From NCBI GenBank assembly GCA_964019335.1, contig OZ025705.1:450407-514406 (forward strand): a stretch of DNA of 64,000 nt, in the 5' to 3' direction. Made by a program: the position numbers and the translations under genes. This document shows, one piece after another, positions 41,630 through 53,315 of the stretch. This stretch comes from Diplonema japonicum (Eukaryota; Euglenozoa; Diplonemea; Diplonemida; Diplonemidae). Position 1 is the stretch's first letter, and every line of letters starts with the position of its first letter. The notes under the pieces are model-generated. The model saw only the letters and a list, made by a program, of their open reading frames with translations, was not told where the DNA came from and made no database searches.

Positions 41630-44600
41630 CTATTCCTCTTCGCTGCTGGACCAGTGCTCACCGAGCTCCTTGGCCTTCTTCTTGGCGAGCTCACGCTGCT
41701 TCTTCTCCTTACGGGTAAGCTTCTTCTTCGCCTGCTTAACCTGTGGGGGGAAAAGGGTTCATTTTAATAATAATAATAATAATTATTTTTTTTTTCTTTA
41801 AAACATACCTTGGTAACGTTACCAAGTGCGTCGACCATCTCCTCCATGGCAACGCTCTCTGTCTTCTCCTTCATGACGGCCTCCATCCAGTCAGCGTCAC
41901 CCTGACAGTCGAGGCGGCCGATACCGTCGTCACCCTTCTCGACCAACCAGGTCTCGGGGCAGAGGGCCTTCGAGAACTGGTCGTTATGGGTGATGATCAC
42001 GACTCCTCCCTTGAACTGCTCGATGGCGCCGGCGAGGGCGGCGAGGGACTCCCTGTCCAAGTAGTTGGTGGGCTCGTCCAGGATGACGATGTGTGGCTGG
42101 TCCCACATCGCAGCTCCGAGCACAACCTTCACCTTCTGTCCACCGGAGAGCTGCGACATCTGGGTGTGGGTAGCGTGTTCCCTTTCCATCCCGACGTCCA
42201 CGAGGAGCTTCTCGACGTTGGACTGGGTCAGAGGCCTCTTGAACCTGTTATGAAAAGAAAAAAAATAGTAATATTATACTTTTTTTTTTTTTAATATACC
42301 TCCCCTCCTCAGCAAGGATCTTCTCAGCAGTCTGCTTAACGTGCTTGCCCCAACCACCTTCCTCAAGCTTGTCCTCGTTGATGAAACCAGTAGGACCCTC
42401 ACCGCTGCCCTTGGTGGCGAACCTAACCTCGTACATGTACCCAGCCCTCTTCTGGTTCTTACGGACACCGGTAAGCTTCTCGATGACGTGCTTCTGCCTC
42501 TTCAGACCCTCGTCGTCGGTGAACTCCCAGGTCCTCACCTCCAAGAGCTTCTTCTCCTCCTCCTCGGTGAGGATCATGGTGACCTTCTCCAAGGCCTCCT
42601 TGTCGGTACCGTATTCGTACCTCCAGAGGATGTACTCGGTGGGGGTCATCTTCAAGTGCTTCTCAATGTGATGGAAAGCGTGCTGGGCAACGTAGGCGAC
42701 CTTCGCGTTGGGGTTCTTCCAGGTCGTACCCTTGTCCGGGTTCAGCTCTCCGGTCAACAGCTTGATCATGGTCGACTTACCGGCACCGTTGGGACCGAGA
42801 CAGGCGACCCTGCTTCCCATGGACACCCTCACGGTGAGGTTCACGACGGTGGGCTTCGGGTTCCCGGGGTAGGTGAAGTCAACCTTGTCCATCTTGATAA
42901 GCACCTTACCCCTCGAGCTCACGCCCTCCAAGAAACCAGGGTCCGGGAACCTGAAGGAGAGACCCTTCGACGACTTCAGCTCGAAGTAGGACTTCGCCTC
43001 GGGGAACTCCTCCACGAAGGCCTTGATGCTCCCCTTGAAGTTGTGGAGACGGAGGTTGTCGATGTGGATGATCCTGCTGCAGCAGGTCTCCAGGAGGTGC
43101 GCGTTCTGCGACACGATCATGCAGGTCACGTCCTTCAGCCCCCTGATGTAGTCCTCCACCCAGGCAACGTTCTTCACGTCCAAGTGGTTCGTGGGGTCGT
43201 CCATGAGCAGGATGTCGGCCTTCTGAAGCATCGCCCTTGCGAGGGCGAGCTTCATCCTCCACCCACCGGACAGCGAGGACACGGGGTCCATGATCCTGGC
43301 GGCCTTCCCGCCCTGCTCGCCGGTTCCTGCGAACCCGACCTTGTCGAGGGCCGAGATGACGGCGTCCTTCGAGATGTTCGCGGCCTTGATCCTGGAGTCC
43401 TCGAAGATGTACTCGAGGCAGGTCAAGTGGGACAGCTCTCCGAGGATGTCCGCCTCGACGAACACGGTCCTCACCTCTGTGCTGGGGGGGAAGCCCTCCA
43501 CCTGGTCGTTTGCGATAGCCTTCAGGAGCGAGGTCTTCCCGCTGTCGTTTCCACCGAGAAGCCCGTACTTCGCACCCTTCAGGAGGCGAAGCTGCGTGTT
43601 CTTCAGAAGGATCTTGGTACCGTAGGCAAGGGTGAAGCGGCAGTTGCAGAGCTCCGCCGCGTCCTCCTCCTCCTCGATCACGGTCCCGGTCATCGCGTTC
43701 TCGCACTGCTTGAACAGCATCTCACCGAGGGTGTCCGCGTCCTTCTCCGTCTTGCACACGGACAGAAGGTTCTTCGCCCACACCTTCGGCTGCATCACCT
43801 TCATCTCGAAGTTCGAGGCGCAGAGGTCGGCCACGAAGGCGAGGAGCACGGGGTCCGACACCGTCACCCTCTTGTCCTTCTGCAAGACCTCCAGGAACTT
43901 CTTCGAGTCCATGGACTGCGACTTCAAGAGGTCGACGTTCTTCTTCAACTTCTCAATCTGCAGCTGAACCTTCCCGCACACCTCACGGCACTCGGGGTCG
44001 GCAACGTGGATCGCCGCCTGCTCCAGGGCAGGGGTCAGCTTGGGGATCAGGGGCTCCGCCTCCGTCGCCACCTCCACAAGCTTCGACAAGTTGTCCGTGA
44101 TCTTAGCCGACTGCCTCACGATCTTCTTCTCACCCTCACGGAAACCACGGACCAACAAGGGGGTGATGATCGCGAGCTCGGGCCTCTCCACCGTCGCCAC
44201 GAACTTCGTGCACGAGAGCTTGAAGATGGAGTCGGGAACGTTGTCCGGCTCCATCAGCGCCTCCACCAGAACGGGGATGAGCTCCTCGACGTCCTTGTTC
44301 TTCACCACGTCGGTGATCGCCTTCAGGGTCTGCTCCGCCTCCTCGCTCACCTGCACCTTGGTGTCGTGGAGAAGGTCGCACACGGCGGGCACGAGCTCGG
44401 GCATCGACACGGACACGGCCCCGGGGCAGTCCCTCGCGAACCTCCCGATCGACTCCAGACCAGCCACCTTCACCTGGAACTTCGTCGAGTCCAAGCAGTG
44501 CATCATCTCTGCCATGGTCGAGCAGGCCACAGCGGGGTTCGACGCCGCACGACCCACGAACTGCATCGCCGCGTCGTGAGCCGCCTTCGCCACCGTCTTC

Positions 44601-44899
44601 GCCTTGTCACCCACGAGCTGGAAGACCACGGGGAACAGCTTGATCACGTAGGCCTCCAGGTGGTTCTTCAGGTCCGCCGAGAGGGACCCGAAAGCGAGGC
44701 ACGCCGCCTCCCTCTTCGCCTCAGCCTTCTTCCCGCCTCCGGTAGCGGTCTCGATGGCCTGGAAGAGACCAGCCTCCGCGAGGGCCGCTCCGTCCACCTC
44801 CCTCACCATCTCTGCGAGCTTCTGCGCCGCCTCCACGGAGGGCTTCGCCTCCAGCTCGGAGAACATCTTCACGGACTCAGTTGCAAGTTGGGGTGCCAT
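41630..44899 (-). CDS. TEF3: Translation elongation factor 3 (EF-3), copy 2, three exons
   Basis: Exons 42300-44899, 41809-42244 and 41630-41740 encode the same 1,048-residue EF-3 as copy 1, with both introns (55 and 68 nt) identical. The domain order is the same: HEAT repeats, ABC1, ABC2 with chromodomain-like insertion, and a Lys-rich tail ending WSSSEEE. The only coding-level difference seen is the stop: TAG here versus TAA in copy 1, because the duplication joint lies between the second and third bases of the stop codon and the flanking base supplied G instead of A. Both copies have intact ATPase motifs, so both should be functional. Confidence 0.96.
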
Positions 44900-45011
44900 T
44901 TTTTTTATATAAAAAAAAAGAAGCGAGTGATAAAAGGGGTTTTTTTTTTGTGTGTTCTTTTGATATTTGAACAGAAGTATCCTTTGATGGTGTTGTTGTT
45001 GTTGTTGTTGC

Positions 45012-45098
<87 letters not shown>

Positions 45099-45895
45099 GT
45101 GTGTTTGACTTAAGAAAAAATAAAAAAGAAGAAGAAAAAGAAAACCAGGGGAAATAATAATAATTATTATAAGCCATAAACAATAAGAACAAAGAAACGA
45201 TAAAAGGAAGAGAAGGAAAAAAAAAGGGGGGGTGCTCTCTTTTTTTTTGATTTTTATTATTATTGTTGTTAAAAATTTAAGAAGATGGATCAATAATAAC
45301 CAAAAAGAAATGTGAAACTAAACTATACTTTCTGTCTTTTTTTATTTATTTATTTATTTTTTAAAAAAAAAGGCGATGTTTAAGGGCAAATCCCACTCGA
45401 GGACCACCCTTGAAAAAAAAAACAAGCCAAGCCAAGCCAAGGTAAGGTAAGAAGGAAAGGGTTTTTTTAGAAGATGAAGAGGGGTTACTTACTTGCCTCT
45501 GTTTTAAGAAAAATAAAATAAAATAAGAGGGGGAAAAGGAAGGGAGGACAGAAAGGAGGGGGGGGAAAAGAAGAAGAATAATAAAAATATAAAAATAAAA
45601 ATAAAAAACGTGCGTTTGTTCCCCTAAGCCCGAGACAAATCACTTTATTAAGGAAATACGAATCTATAAAAAAAAGGGGGGGGGGAAAGAGAAAAAAAAA
45701 GAATACTGACAAACTCCCGGATGCGAAAAAAGACCTGGGCATTTACAGTATTCGATTTAAATTTTTCAGTGTGCAAAGATGCTCACTCTTTAAATTAAAA
45801 AGAAAAAGAAAAAAAGAAAAGAAAAAAAAACCATGTAGCATCTTTAAAATAAAAAAAAAACCCCTTAATCTTACTCAATATAATTATATTTTACT

Positions 45896-45928
<33 letters not shown>
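44900..45928. other. Intergenic between EF-3 and HSP90, copy 2
   Basis: Same content as 30674-31681 apart from the longer GTT tract at 44992-45097. No gene. Confidence 0.6.
44992..45097. repeat. GTT trinucleotide microsatellite, copy 2
   Basis: About 35 GTT units with the same single GCT interruption; seven units longer than the copy 1 tract. Confidence 0.95.
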
Positions 45929-45930
<2 letters not shown>

Positions 45931-48049
45931 AGTCAACCTCCTCCATCTTAGACTCACCCTCATCCTCAGCAGCAGTGGTGTCAGCCTCAACAGGAACATC
46001 TTCTTCATCATCATCATCGATTGACAGCCCCAGCTTGATCATACGGTGGATCCTTTCAGCGTAACCAGCAGGGTCCTCCAGAGAGAAACCGGAGGTGAGG
46101 AGCGAGGTCTCGAAGAGGAGGAGCACCAGGTCCTTCACAGTCTTGTCGTTGGCGTCGGAGTCAGCCTTCGACTTCAAGGTTTTCACGATCGGGTGCGCCG
46201 GGTTCACCTCCATGGTCTTCTTGCTCACCATGTAGCCGCTGCTGGAGGAGTCCCTCAGAGCCTGCATCTTCATGATCTGTTCCATGTGGGCGCTCCACCC
46301 GAACTCCGAGGTGACGAGGATGCAAGGGGCCTGCGCGAGACGGTCCGACAGCATCACCTTCTCCACCTTGTCTCCCAGGATGTCCTTCATGGTCTTGCAG
46401 AGGGTCTCGAAGGCAGCCTTCTCCTCCTCCTTCTGCTTCTTCTCCTCCTCCGTCTCCTCGAACTTCAACCCTTCCTTCGTCACGCACCTGAACTTCTTGT
46501 CCTCGTACTCCTTCAGCTGCTGCATCGCGTACTCGTCGATCGGGTCCGTCATCAGAAGCACCTCCAAACCCCTCTTCTTGCACTGCTCGATGAACGGAGA
46601 GTTCTCGATCTTGGCCTTGCTCTCCCCGGTGATGTAGTAGATCTCCTTCTGCTCCTCCTTCATCCTCGTCACGTAGTCCTTCAGAGAGGTCGTCTCCTCC
46701 CCGCTCTTCGTCGAGAAGTACCTCATGAACTCAGCGAGCTTCTTCCTGTTCTGCGAGTCCTCGTGGATCCCGAGCTTCAGGTTCTTCCCGAAGTGCTCGT
46801 GAAGCTTCGCGAAGTCCTCCTTGTTCTCGCTGATCTCCTCCACCATCTCAAGGGTCTTCTTCACGATGTTCTTCTTGATCACCTTCAGGATCTTGTTCTG
46901 CTGCAGGTTCTCACGCGAGATGTTCAGGGGAAGGTCCTCGCTGTCCACGATCCCCTTGATGAAGGAGAGCCACTCGGGGATGAGGTCCTCGCAGCTGTCC
47001 ATGATGAACACCCTCCTCACGTAGAGCTTGATGTTGGTCTTCTTCTTGTTCGGCTCGAACATGTCGAAGGGAGCCCTCCTCGGGATGAAGAGGATCGCCC
47101 TGAACTCCAGCTGTCCCTCCACCGCGAAGTGCTTCACCGCGAGGTGCTCCTCCCAGTCGTTCGAGATCGCCTTGTAGAAGCTCCCGTACTCCTCCTTCGT
47201 GATCTCCTTCGGGTCCCTCGTCCAGAGGGGCTTGTTCTTGTTCAGCTTCTCCATCTCCTTCGTCACCTCCTTCACCTTCTTCGTCTTCTTCTTCTTCTCC
47301 TCTCCCTCCTTCACCTCCTCCACCTTCGGTTCGTCCTCTCCTTCCTTCTTCTCCTCCTCCTTCTTCTTCTCCTCCTCCTCGTCCTCGTCCTCGTCATCCG
47401 TCACCTCCTTCTCGTTCGTCTTCTCCACCTCCAGCTCGATGTCGTAGCCGATGAACTCAGAGTGCTTCTTCACAAGGTCCTTGATCCTCCTCTCCTCCAA
47501 GAACTCCAGCTGGTCGTCCTTCAAATGGCAGATGATCTTGGTTCCCCTCTTCAGCTCCGCATCCTCGCACTTCGTCACCGTGAAGGTCCCCCCCGCAGCG
47601 GATTCCCACTGGTGGCACTCGTCGTCGTTGTGCTTCGAGATCACCGTCACCTTGTCCGACACCAGGTACGCGCTGTAGAAACCCACACCGAACTGCCCGA
47701 TCATCGACATGTCCGCCCCGGCCTCCAGAGCCTCCATGAACCCCTTCGTTCCGGACCTCGCGATCGTCCCCAGGTTGTTCACCAGGTCAGCCTTCGTCAT
47801 CCCCACACCCGTGTCCGTCAGCGTGATCGTCTTCGCCGCCTTGTCCGTGTGGATCTGGATCAGCATCCTCTCCTCCTCCTTCAGCGCTTCCTTGTCCAGC
47901 AGCGACATGTGGCGCATCTTGTCCAGAGCGTCAGACGAGTTCGAGATGAGCTCTCGCAAGAAGATCTCCTTGTTCGAGTAGAACGTGTTGATGATCAAGC
48001 TCATCAACTGGTTGATCTCAGCCTGGAATGCAAAGGTCTCTTCCGCCAT
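45929..48049 (-). CDS. HSP90: Cytosolic HSP90 chaperone, copy 2
   Basis: Identical 706-residue HSP90 to the gene at 31682-33802, ending in MEEVD, with the same 5' leader for 97 bases before the sequences part. An in-frame extension upstream of the ATG at 48049 exists here only because the flanking repeat lacks a stop in that frame; it is not conserved in copy 1, so I keep 48049 as the start. The upstream region beyond 48146 is a transposon repeat, so distal regulatory sequence differs between the copies while the proximal leader and CAG acceptor are the same. Confidence 0.97.
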
Positions 48050-48146
48050 TTTTATCTTCTTTTTTTTTGTCTTCTTGATGTCCTGTGGTGGGTGATTGTG
48101 AAAGTGTTCATATGGAATGCGAGGAGAGAGGGGAAAAAATAGAATT

Positions 48147-48364
48147 AGGTTCACTGCAGCTGCAGGTATGTACATATGTCCTGAAATGTTGTATTTGGAT
48201 GTAATAGAAAAGTACAAGAGGAGGGTATGTGTGTTTATACAACCTGTGTAAACAGATCGGTTCCTTAATCGTATTTAAAAAAAGAAGGGGGGGAAGCAAT
48301 ATATTTTTACAGGTAGGTAATGGGTGAGTGCGTTTATGTTTTGAACAACTGTGTAAAACAGTGC
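48147..48364. repeat. Transposon-related repeat flanking the duplicated block
   Basis: The first 45 bases (cactgcagctgcaggtatgt through to ttgtatttggatgtaat) recur at 51169-51235 and 54010-54063. Positions of about 48188-48260 recur in inverted orientation at about 53432-53520. A shorter repeat (cctgtgtaaacagatc followed by gttcctt) occurs twice, at 48243 and 48376. Confidence 0.8.
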
Positions 48365-50912
48365 TCAGATATCGACCTGTGTAAACAGATCTGTTCCTTC
48401 CTTTCCAAGGTGCTCAGCTCTTTTCGAGCGGCTTGCCTTTTCTTTCTTCTCGCTCACAAAAAAATTAGGTTGAACCAACTTGTAGTTGATAGCAACGCGG
48501 ATTGATGCATTTAGAACATCCGATGACATTCTGCATCTGGCTTTTGACAAAGTCTTTGAAATCACTTTAAAGTGACGCTCCGTTGGTGCCTCAGAGGTTA
48601 AACTGCGCCCAAGCGTCAGCGCAAAGACAGCTAGCGTGTGAAGCATGCCAAGCTTCGACTTCCAAAAAGCAAAAAAGTTTAACGTTGGGCTGCGACCTAT
48701 TGCTAGGTACTCGTCGATCTGCATCCCCAGCTGCTGCCGATCTGCCATCATTTTTCGCAATTCAGTGAACGGGACGAGGTGATCCAGCAGTGTGTTTCGC
48801 AGCGTGACCAAGTCTGAAAGTTCTCCAGTTGATACTTTAGGATTCAGAAAAGAAAACAACCTGATACCGAGAAACGACATGTTTCGTTCGGCCCTTGCTT
48901 CGTAAACCTTGATGACTTCACAGACTGTGGTAGCATTGAGTGACCCCTCCACCTGGGATTCAAGGAATTTCTTCAAGCTCTTTCCAACAATGAAAATTTC
49001 ATATGCCACCATAGCCATGCCAGACGTGTCCCCTTGCACACGATCTGTCGCAACTGCAAAGGGTGTGGAAATCTGTATTGCGAATTCCAGCTCTGAGTCA
49101 AACTCTGCCTCTATGCCTGGAAAGAAGTCCAGGAGATCAGGATGGACTTCATCGTTTCGAAAAACAAATTCCATCTGGTCTTCGTGTACCTCTTGATCTG
49201 TCTCGTCTTTTCACGGCATACTCCATGCGAGACCTGTACGGTGTGGAGTGCCAACTGCCCAGCTTTCGAGGTCCATCTCTTGATCAGCGTTTTCACTTTG
49301 GCTCTAATGTTAGCCAGTCGCTCAATCTTGAAGATGTCACCAAGGGCAAGTTGCATGGAATGTGCAACACAACGATACGCTAGGACACCTTCGCAACTCA
49401 GCATTGTAGTTGTATCGTTCAAAAGCTGGTCCATTCCGGCAGAGAGCTCAGTGTTGTCGGAGTCGGTGTCGGTTTCGGAGTTGGAGTCAAGGTCAGTGAC
49501 ACTTGAAGCGTCACTACTGCTGGTGTTGCTGCTAACATCCTCAGTGTCGTCGAGTGAGAGGTCGTTCCACTTCGAAGTTTCGATGTATCTTTGCAAGCGC
49601 TGCTTGCATCGCACTTGCATTATCAGCACATACTGAAAATACATGTACAACATGGCTCCGAAGTTCCAGTATCATTTCACGGATGTGAGACGAAATGACA
49701 GCAGCAGTGGCACTCACTTTTGTAAGGTCTATCATCTTGCAAAAGTAGCTGTTCTTCCCATCTGACATACTAATGCCAAGGATGCTTCGACGGTTTATTG
49801 CGGCCCTGTCAACAAGGAGGTACACATTCTGCCCTTGTAGCCTGTTTAGGACAGCGTATGTCTCCTGTCCAAGTTCAACAACACGGCTTTGCACGTGTTT
49901 CCTGTTGATTCCTTTCAATTTGCCTGCATCGAAAAAGCTAGAACTTCCGATCACACAAAACGAACGGCAGGTAATACAGGCAATGGAAATAGGAAACACG
50001 ATCCACCATACTCAGAGCTCGCATCTCTTGGACAACACATCTCTTTGCTGCAAGATTTGAGCCTTGAGAATGAGGCGAACACAACCCTGGCGTCGGCTCA
50101 GAGATCGGACTGCACTTTTCTTTCGCCGGCTTGGGGATCTTTGCAGCTGTCTTCTTCTTCAGCTTTTCTGCCAACTTCGCTTTCGCACCAGGGCTGTGTC
50201 TGCACTTCCAGTGCTCCTTCAGTTTCCCCCATCTTGACCTGATGGTCACCGCACGTTCAACACACTCAGGAGCAAGACACGGCCGCTTCTCCATGACCGT
50301 GCCATCCTTATCCTTCGTCACTATCTTGCCAAAGTTGTACTCCTGAGAAGGGTCGATACCATGTGCGTCACTAATAGACCATGTCTTGTTGTCCCAGATG
50401 GATGTCTTGGGTGCTGTTGTAGAACATTCCTTGGCAGGTGCTTCCAACATGACTAGTGCGTTTCCGGACGAGGTGTGTGTTGCCTTAGGTTGTAAGGCTT
50501 CAGCCTTCAGAACCTTGATGGCGTCTTGCAGCTCCGTGATTCGTGCTTTGCAAGACCAAGTTTTGCCACGGTATCACGAAGCTGGTATGGGTTGTGGTTT
50601 ATCGTCTTTATGGCCTCAAGACGATAAACCCGTTCGTCTTCCACATTCGGGGGGAAGTGGTGCAGGTACCCGGGGTCCTGTGCATACTCACACGAAACAG
50701 CCTGGCAAGATGCCAACAATCTTCCCATCTCAGACAGAAACCTGTCGTCCTGTGTTGGTTTCTTGTGTCGCTCCCCTCCGGTGCCCCAGAAGTGGGCTCT
50801 GAAGGTTGTACCTTCTCCTTTCCCCTTCATGAAATACAACATTTCATCATGGCTGAGGCCATTCTTGTTGCCGGTCTGGGTAAGGTCTTGTGTTTTCACA
50901 TATTTCTGTGAG
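48365..50912 (-). pseudogene. Broken hAT-family transposase
   Basis: Overlapping minus-strand frames read in order like one hAT transposase with frame changes near 50545, 49950, 49600 and 49140. The 5' part holds a BED-type zinc finger (CLAPEC followed by LKEHWKCRH). The middle part has the RNase H-like core with VCADNASAMQAAL and, later, RCVAHSMQLALGDIF and YTKTRWNLFFE. The 3' part ends in the hAT dimerisation block FWKSKLGMLHTLAVFALTL and EAPTERHFKVISKTL. Some frame changes could be introns, but the short overlaps look more like small indels, so I call it inactive. hAT transposases move DNA elements by cut-and-paste with 8-bp target duplications. The 5' end is interrupted at 50913 by a CAGTGATGG-type element terminus. 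Confidence 0.8.
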
Positions 50913-51240
50913 CAGTGATGGGTGAATCCGGTCCGGTCCGGTGTACCCAATTTACCAGACTGACCGGACTGACCGGATCGGCTGGACTGACCGGACTCGA
51001 AAATTTTTGCAATTTTTGACACACCTGCAAACACTTTTTTTTCAAATATTTTTGGACAATGATTTTTTTTTTCCTTTTTTTTTTTTTTTTTCTTCTTCTT
51101 CTTCTTCTTTGTACCACAGACATGCACAGCTCCATCAAGCCATTTGCACCTATCTACTCCAGTGCACTGCAGCTGCAGGTATGTACAAATGTCTGGTATG
51201 TACATATGTCCGGAAATGTTGTATTTGGATGTAACCCAGC
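50913..51240 (+). repeat. Terminus of a hAT-like nonautonomous element with GACCGGACT subterminal repeats
   Basis: It starts with CAGTGATGGGTGAATCC, the same end as the foldback element at 52183-53018. Several CCGGA/CTGAC subterminal units follow (50926-50998). From about 50992 to 51237 it matches 53838-54063. The partner end was not found, so the element is truncated or nested. Confidence 0.7.
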
Positions 51241-52182
51241 TGTGGTGATCGACGTGGAACGCAGAAGAAGCTACAACCCGGCCGTGGTGAGAGATATATG
51301 AGTTAAAGGACCTGCACAAGACTACTTGATTACAGGGGGTACACCACAGCTTCTTCTGCATTCCGTGTCGTGTCCTTAATGTGTGCAGTGTTCAGCTCAA
51401 CCCCAGCTGGGGCGTCCTGGGTAACCAGATTCTGCTCATGCAGGGGTGGGTCATTCCAGTCACTGAAAAGTCGGAGCTTGGTGGAACGGTGGAACCAGTG
51501 AACCGGAACTTGGTGGAACAGGGAATTCCTTACCTTTTTTTTTTTTTTTTTTTTTTTTTCCTCTTTGCATCATCAAGGTCGAAAGTGGTGACTATATCAC
51601 CACAACACTGACAGCACAATATTCCGTGTCATGTCCTTAATGTGTGCAGTGTGCAGCTCAACACCAGAGCATCTGCAATATGTTCCTCCACTTGGGTGCT
51701 ACCAGTGATGACCAACGTGGAGGTCAACAGTGAACAACACATCTGATGTACTTCTTATATTTCCATATTTCTGTAATCCCCACCACTAAATAACATGAAA
51801 GAGGTAAAGGAGACCAGTGACAGGGGGTGCACCTCGCATCGTGTCCTTAATGCATGCAGTGTGCAGCTCAACCCCAGCTGGTGCCCTAAGTAGTTTACTC
51901 ACCCTGAGCATCTGCGATTTGTTCTTCCACTCAGGGTGCTACAGGTGATGACTGGCCAAGTGGATGGAGGAAAATGCCTGTTCGTCATGTTGGTGGCACC
52001 TGCACAAGAACTGTTAACTTGATACAGGGGGGGGGCACTGCAGCCAAGTTGTAGCTTCTTTTGTGTTCTGCATTGTGTCCTTAATGTGTGCAGTGTGCAG
52101 CTTAACCCCAGCCAGAGCAACACAACCCAGGGTAACCAACATTCTGTGCTCATGCAGTTTGCTGCCAATTCATCACCCTGAG
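51241..52182. repeat. Cluster of diverged copies of a dispersed repeat
   Basis: A unit containing tgtccttaatgtgtgcagtg followed by cagctcaaccccagc appears at about 51370, 51629, 51838 and 52076, and again at 52570. It is often followed by ggtaaccaa and ctcatgcag. A linked module (gaggtcaacagtgaacacat) appears at 51719 and 52681. A poly-T lies at 51535-51560. No coding potential was recognised. Confidence 0.75.
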
Positions 52183-52454
52183 CAGTGATGGGTGAATCCT
52201 AATTAGGACTAGACCAGACTGGACCAGACCAGACCAGACCAGACCGGACCAGACCAGACCAGACCAGACCAGACCAGACCAGACCAGACTGGACTGGACT
52301 GGACTGAACCAGACTGGACAAGATACAACCACAACACCACATCCCCCCTTTTTTTTTGCTGTGGAATTCAAATGTATAAACAGATGTCTACAAGAAAAGA
52401 TGTTACACAGGTACTGAGAGATGACAACAACAACAAAAACAATGAGAAACAAAG

Positions 52455-52485
<31 letters not shown>

Positions 52486-53018
52486 ACATTTAAGGGTACC
52501 TGTGGTATGTGGCAGGACGCCTGAAGAGTCTCAATCTATCTCTTGATCAAACCTTTCTGCTGTGGTGTGGCCTTCCATGTTGTGTCCTTAATGTGTGTGG
52601 TGTTCAGCTCAACCCTAGCCAGGGTGCCCCAGGTAACCAAGATTCTGCACTCATGCGGTTTGCTTGGTGATGACTGATGAGGAGGTCAACAGTGAACACA
52701 TCTGATGTTTTTCTTATATTTTCATGTTATCCCCACCACCTGAAAAAGAAGATATTCGTTTTTTTTTTTTTTTCTTTGTTTCTCATTGTTGTTGTTGTTG
52801 TCATCTCTCAGTACCTGTGTAACATCTTTTCTTGTAGACATCTGTTTATACATTTGAACTCTGCAGCAAAAAAAAGGGGGGGATGTGGTGTTGTGGTTGT
52901 ATCTTGTATGGTCTGGTTCAGTCTGGTCCAGTCTGGTCAGTCTGGCATAATTGGGTCGAAATTCATGCCGGATCTGGTCCAGTCTGGTCTAGTCCTAATT
53001 AGGATTCACCCATCACTG
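52183..53018. mobile_element. Foldback MITE (hAT-like ends), 836 bp
   Basis: The left end CAGTGATGGGTGAATCCTAA is matched by its exact reverse complement at the right end (TTAGGATTCACCCATCACTG, ending 53018), and the perfect inverted match runs about 40 bp. Beyond that, the arms continue as imperfect inverted repeats for about 270 bp. The left arm has ccagacc pentamer-like repeats and the ACAAGATACAACCACAACAC block at 52318-52338, the right arm its complement at 52885-52905; the cctgtgtaac/gttacacagg pair is also present. The centre (52500-52740) holds a copy of the dispersed repeat. The CAGTG start fits hAT elements. No clear 8-bp target duplication is visible. Confidence 0.8.
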
Positions 53019-53280
53019 GACTCAGGGGACTCCAAGGGACAGGACAGGAGTCCCCTGAAATTTTCAGGGGTCTGGAGGGGACTCAGGGGACTGGAGGGAC
53101 TCAAGGGACTCAGGGGACTCTTGGGACCAAAAAATTTCATTGTGTTTTTTGTGTCACAAAGGCCCAAATTTAGGCTGGGGCTTGCATTTTTTTGGCACTT
53201 TTGGTTTCAAAGGCTCAAAAAAAGAGGTCCTAGGTTTGGGTGGGATGTGAGGCAAGGCTCATACTACCTTGTTGTGACTA

Positions 53281-53315
<35 letters not shown>

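Larger units (their letters stand above)
41631..48146. repeat. Segmental duplication, copy 2 (EF-3 + HSP90 block, 6,516 bp)
   Basis: Direct-orientation twin of 27405-33899, 21 bp longer because of seven extra GTT units. Its right edge (48146) is directly followed by a repeat of the transposon-rich part (aggttcactgcagctgcagg and onward), whereas copy 1 is followed by poly-A at the same point. This suggests that copy 2 is the truncated or inserted one. Confidence 0.95.

Noticed and set aside
45929-48217. HSP90 copy 2 with a 56-residue N-terminal extension
   Set aside because: The extension enters the flanking transposon repeat and is absent in copy 1; the shared ATG at 48049 is the start.
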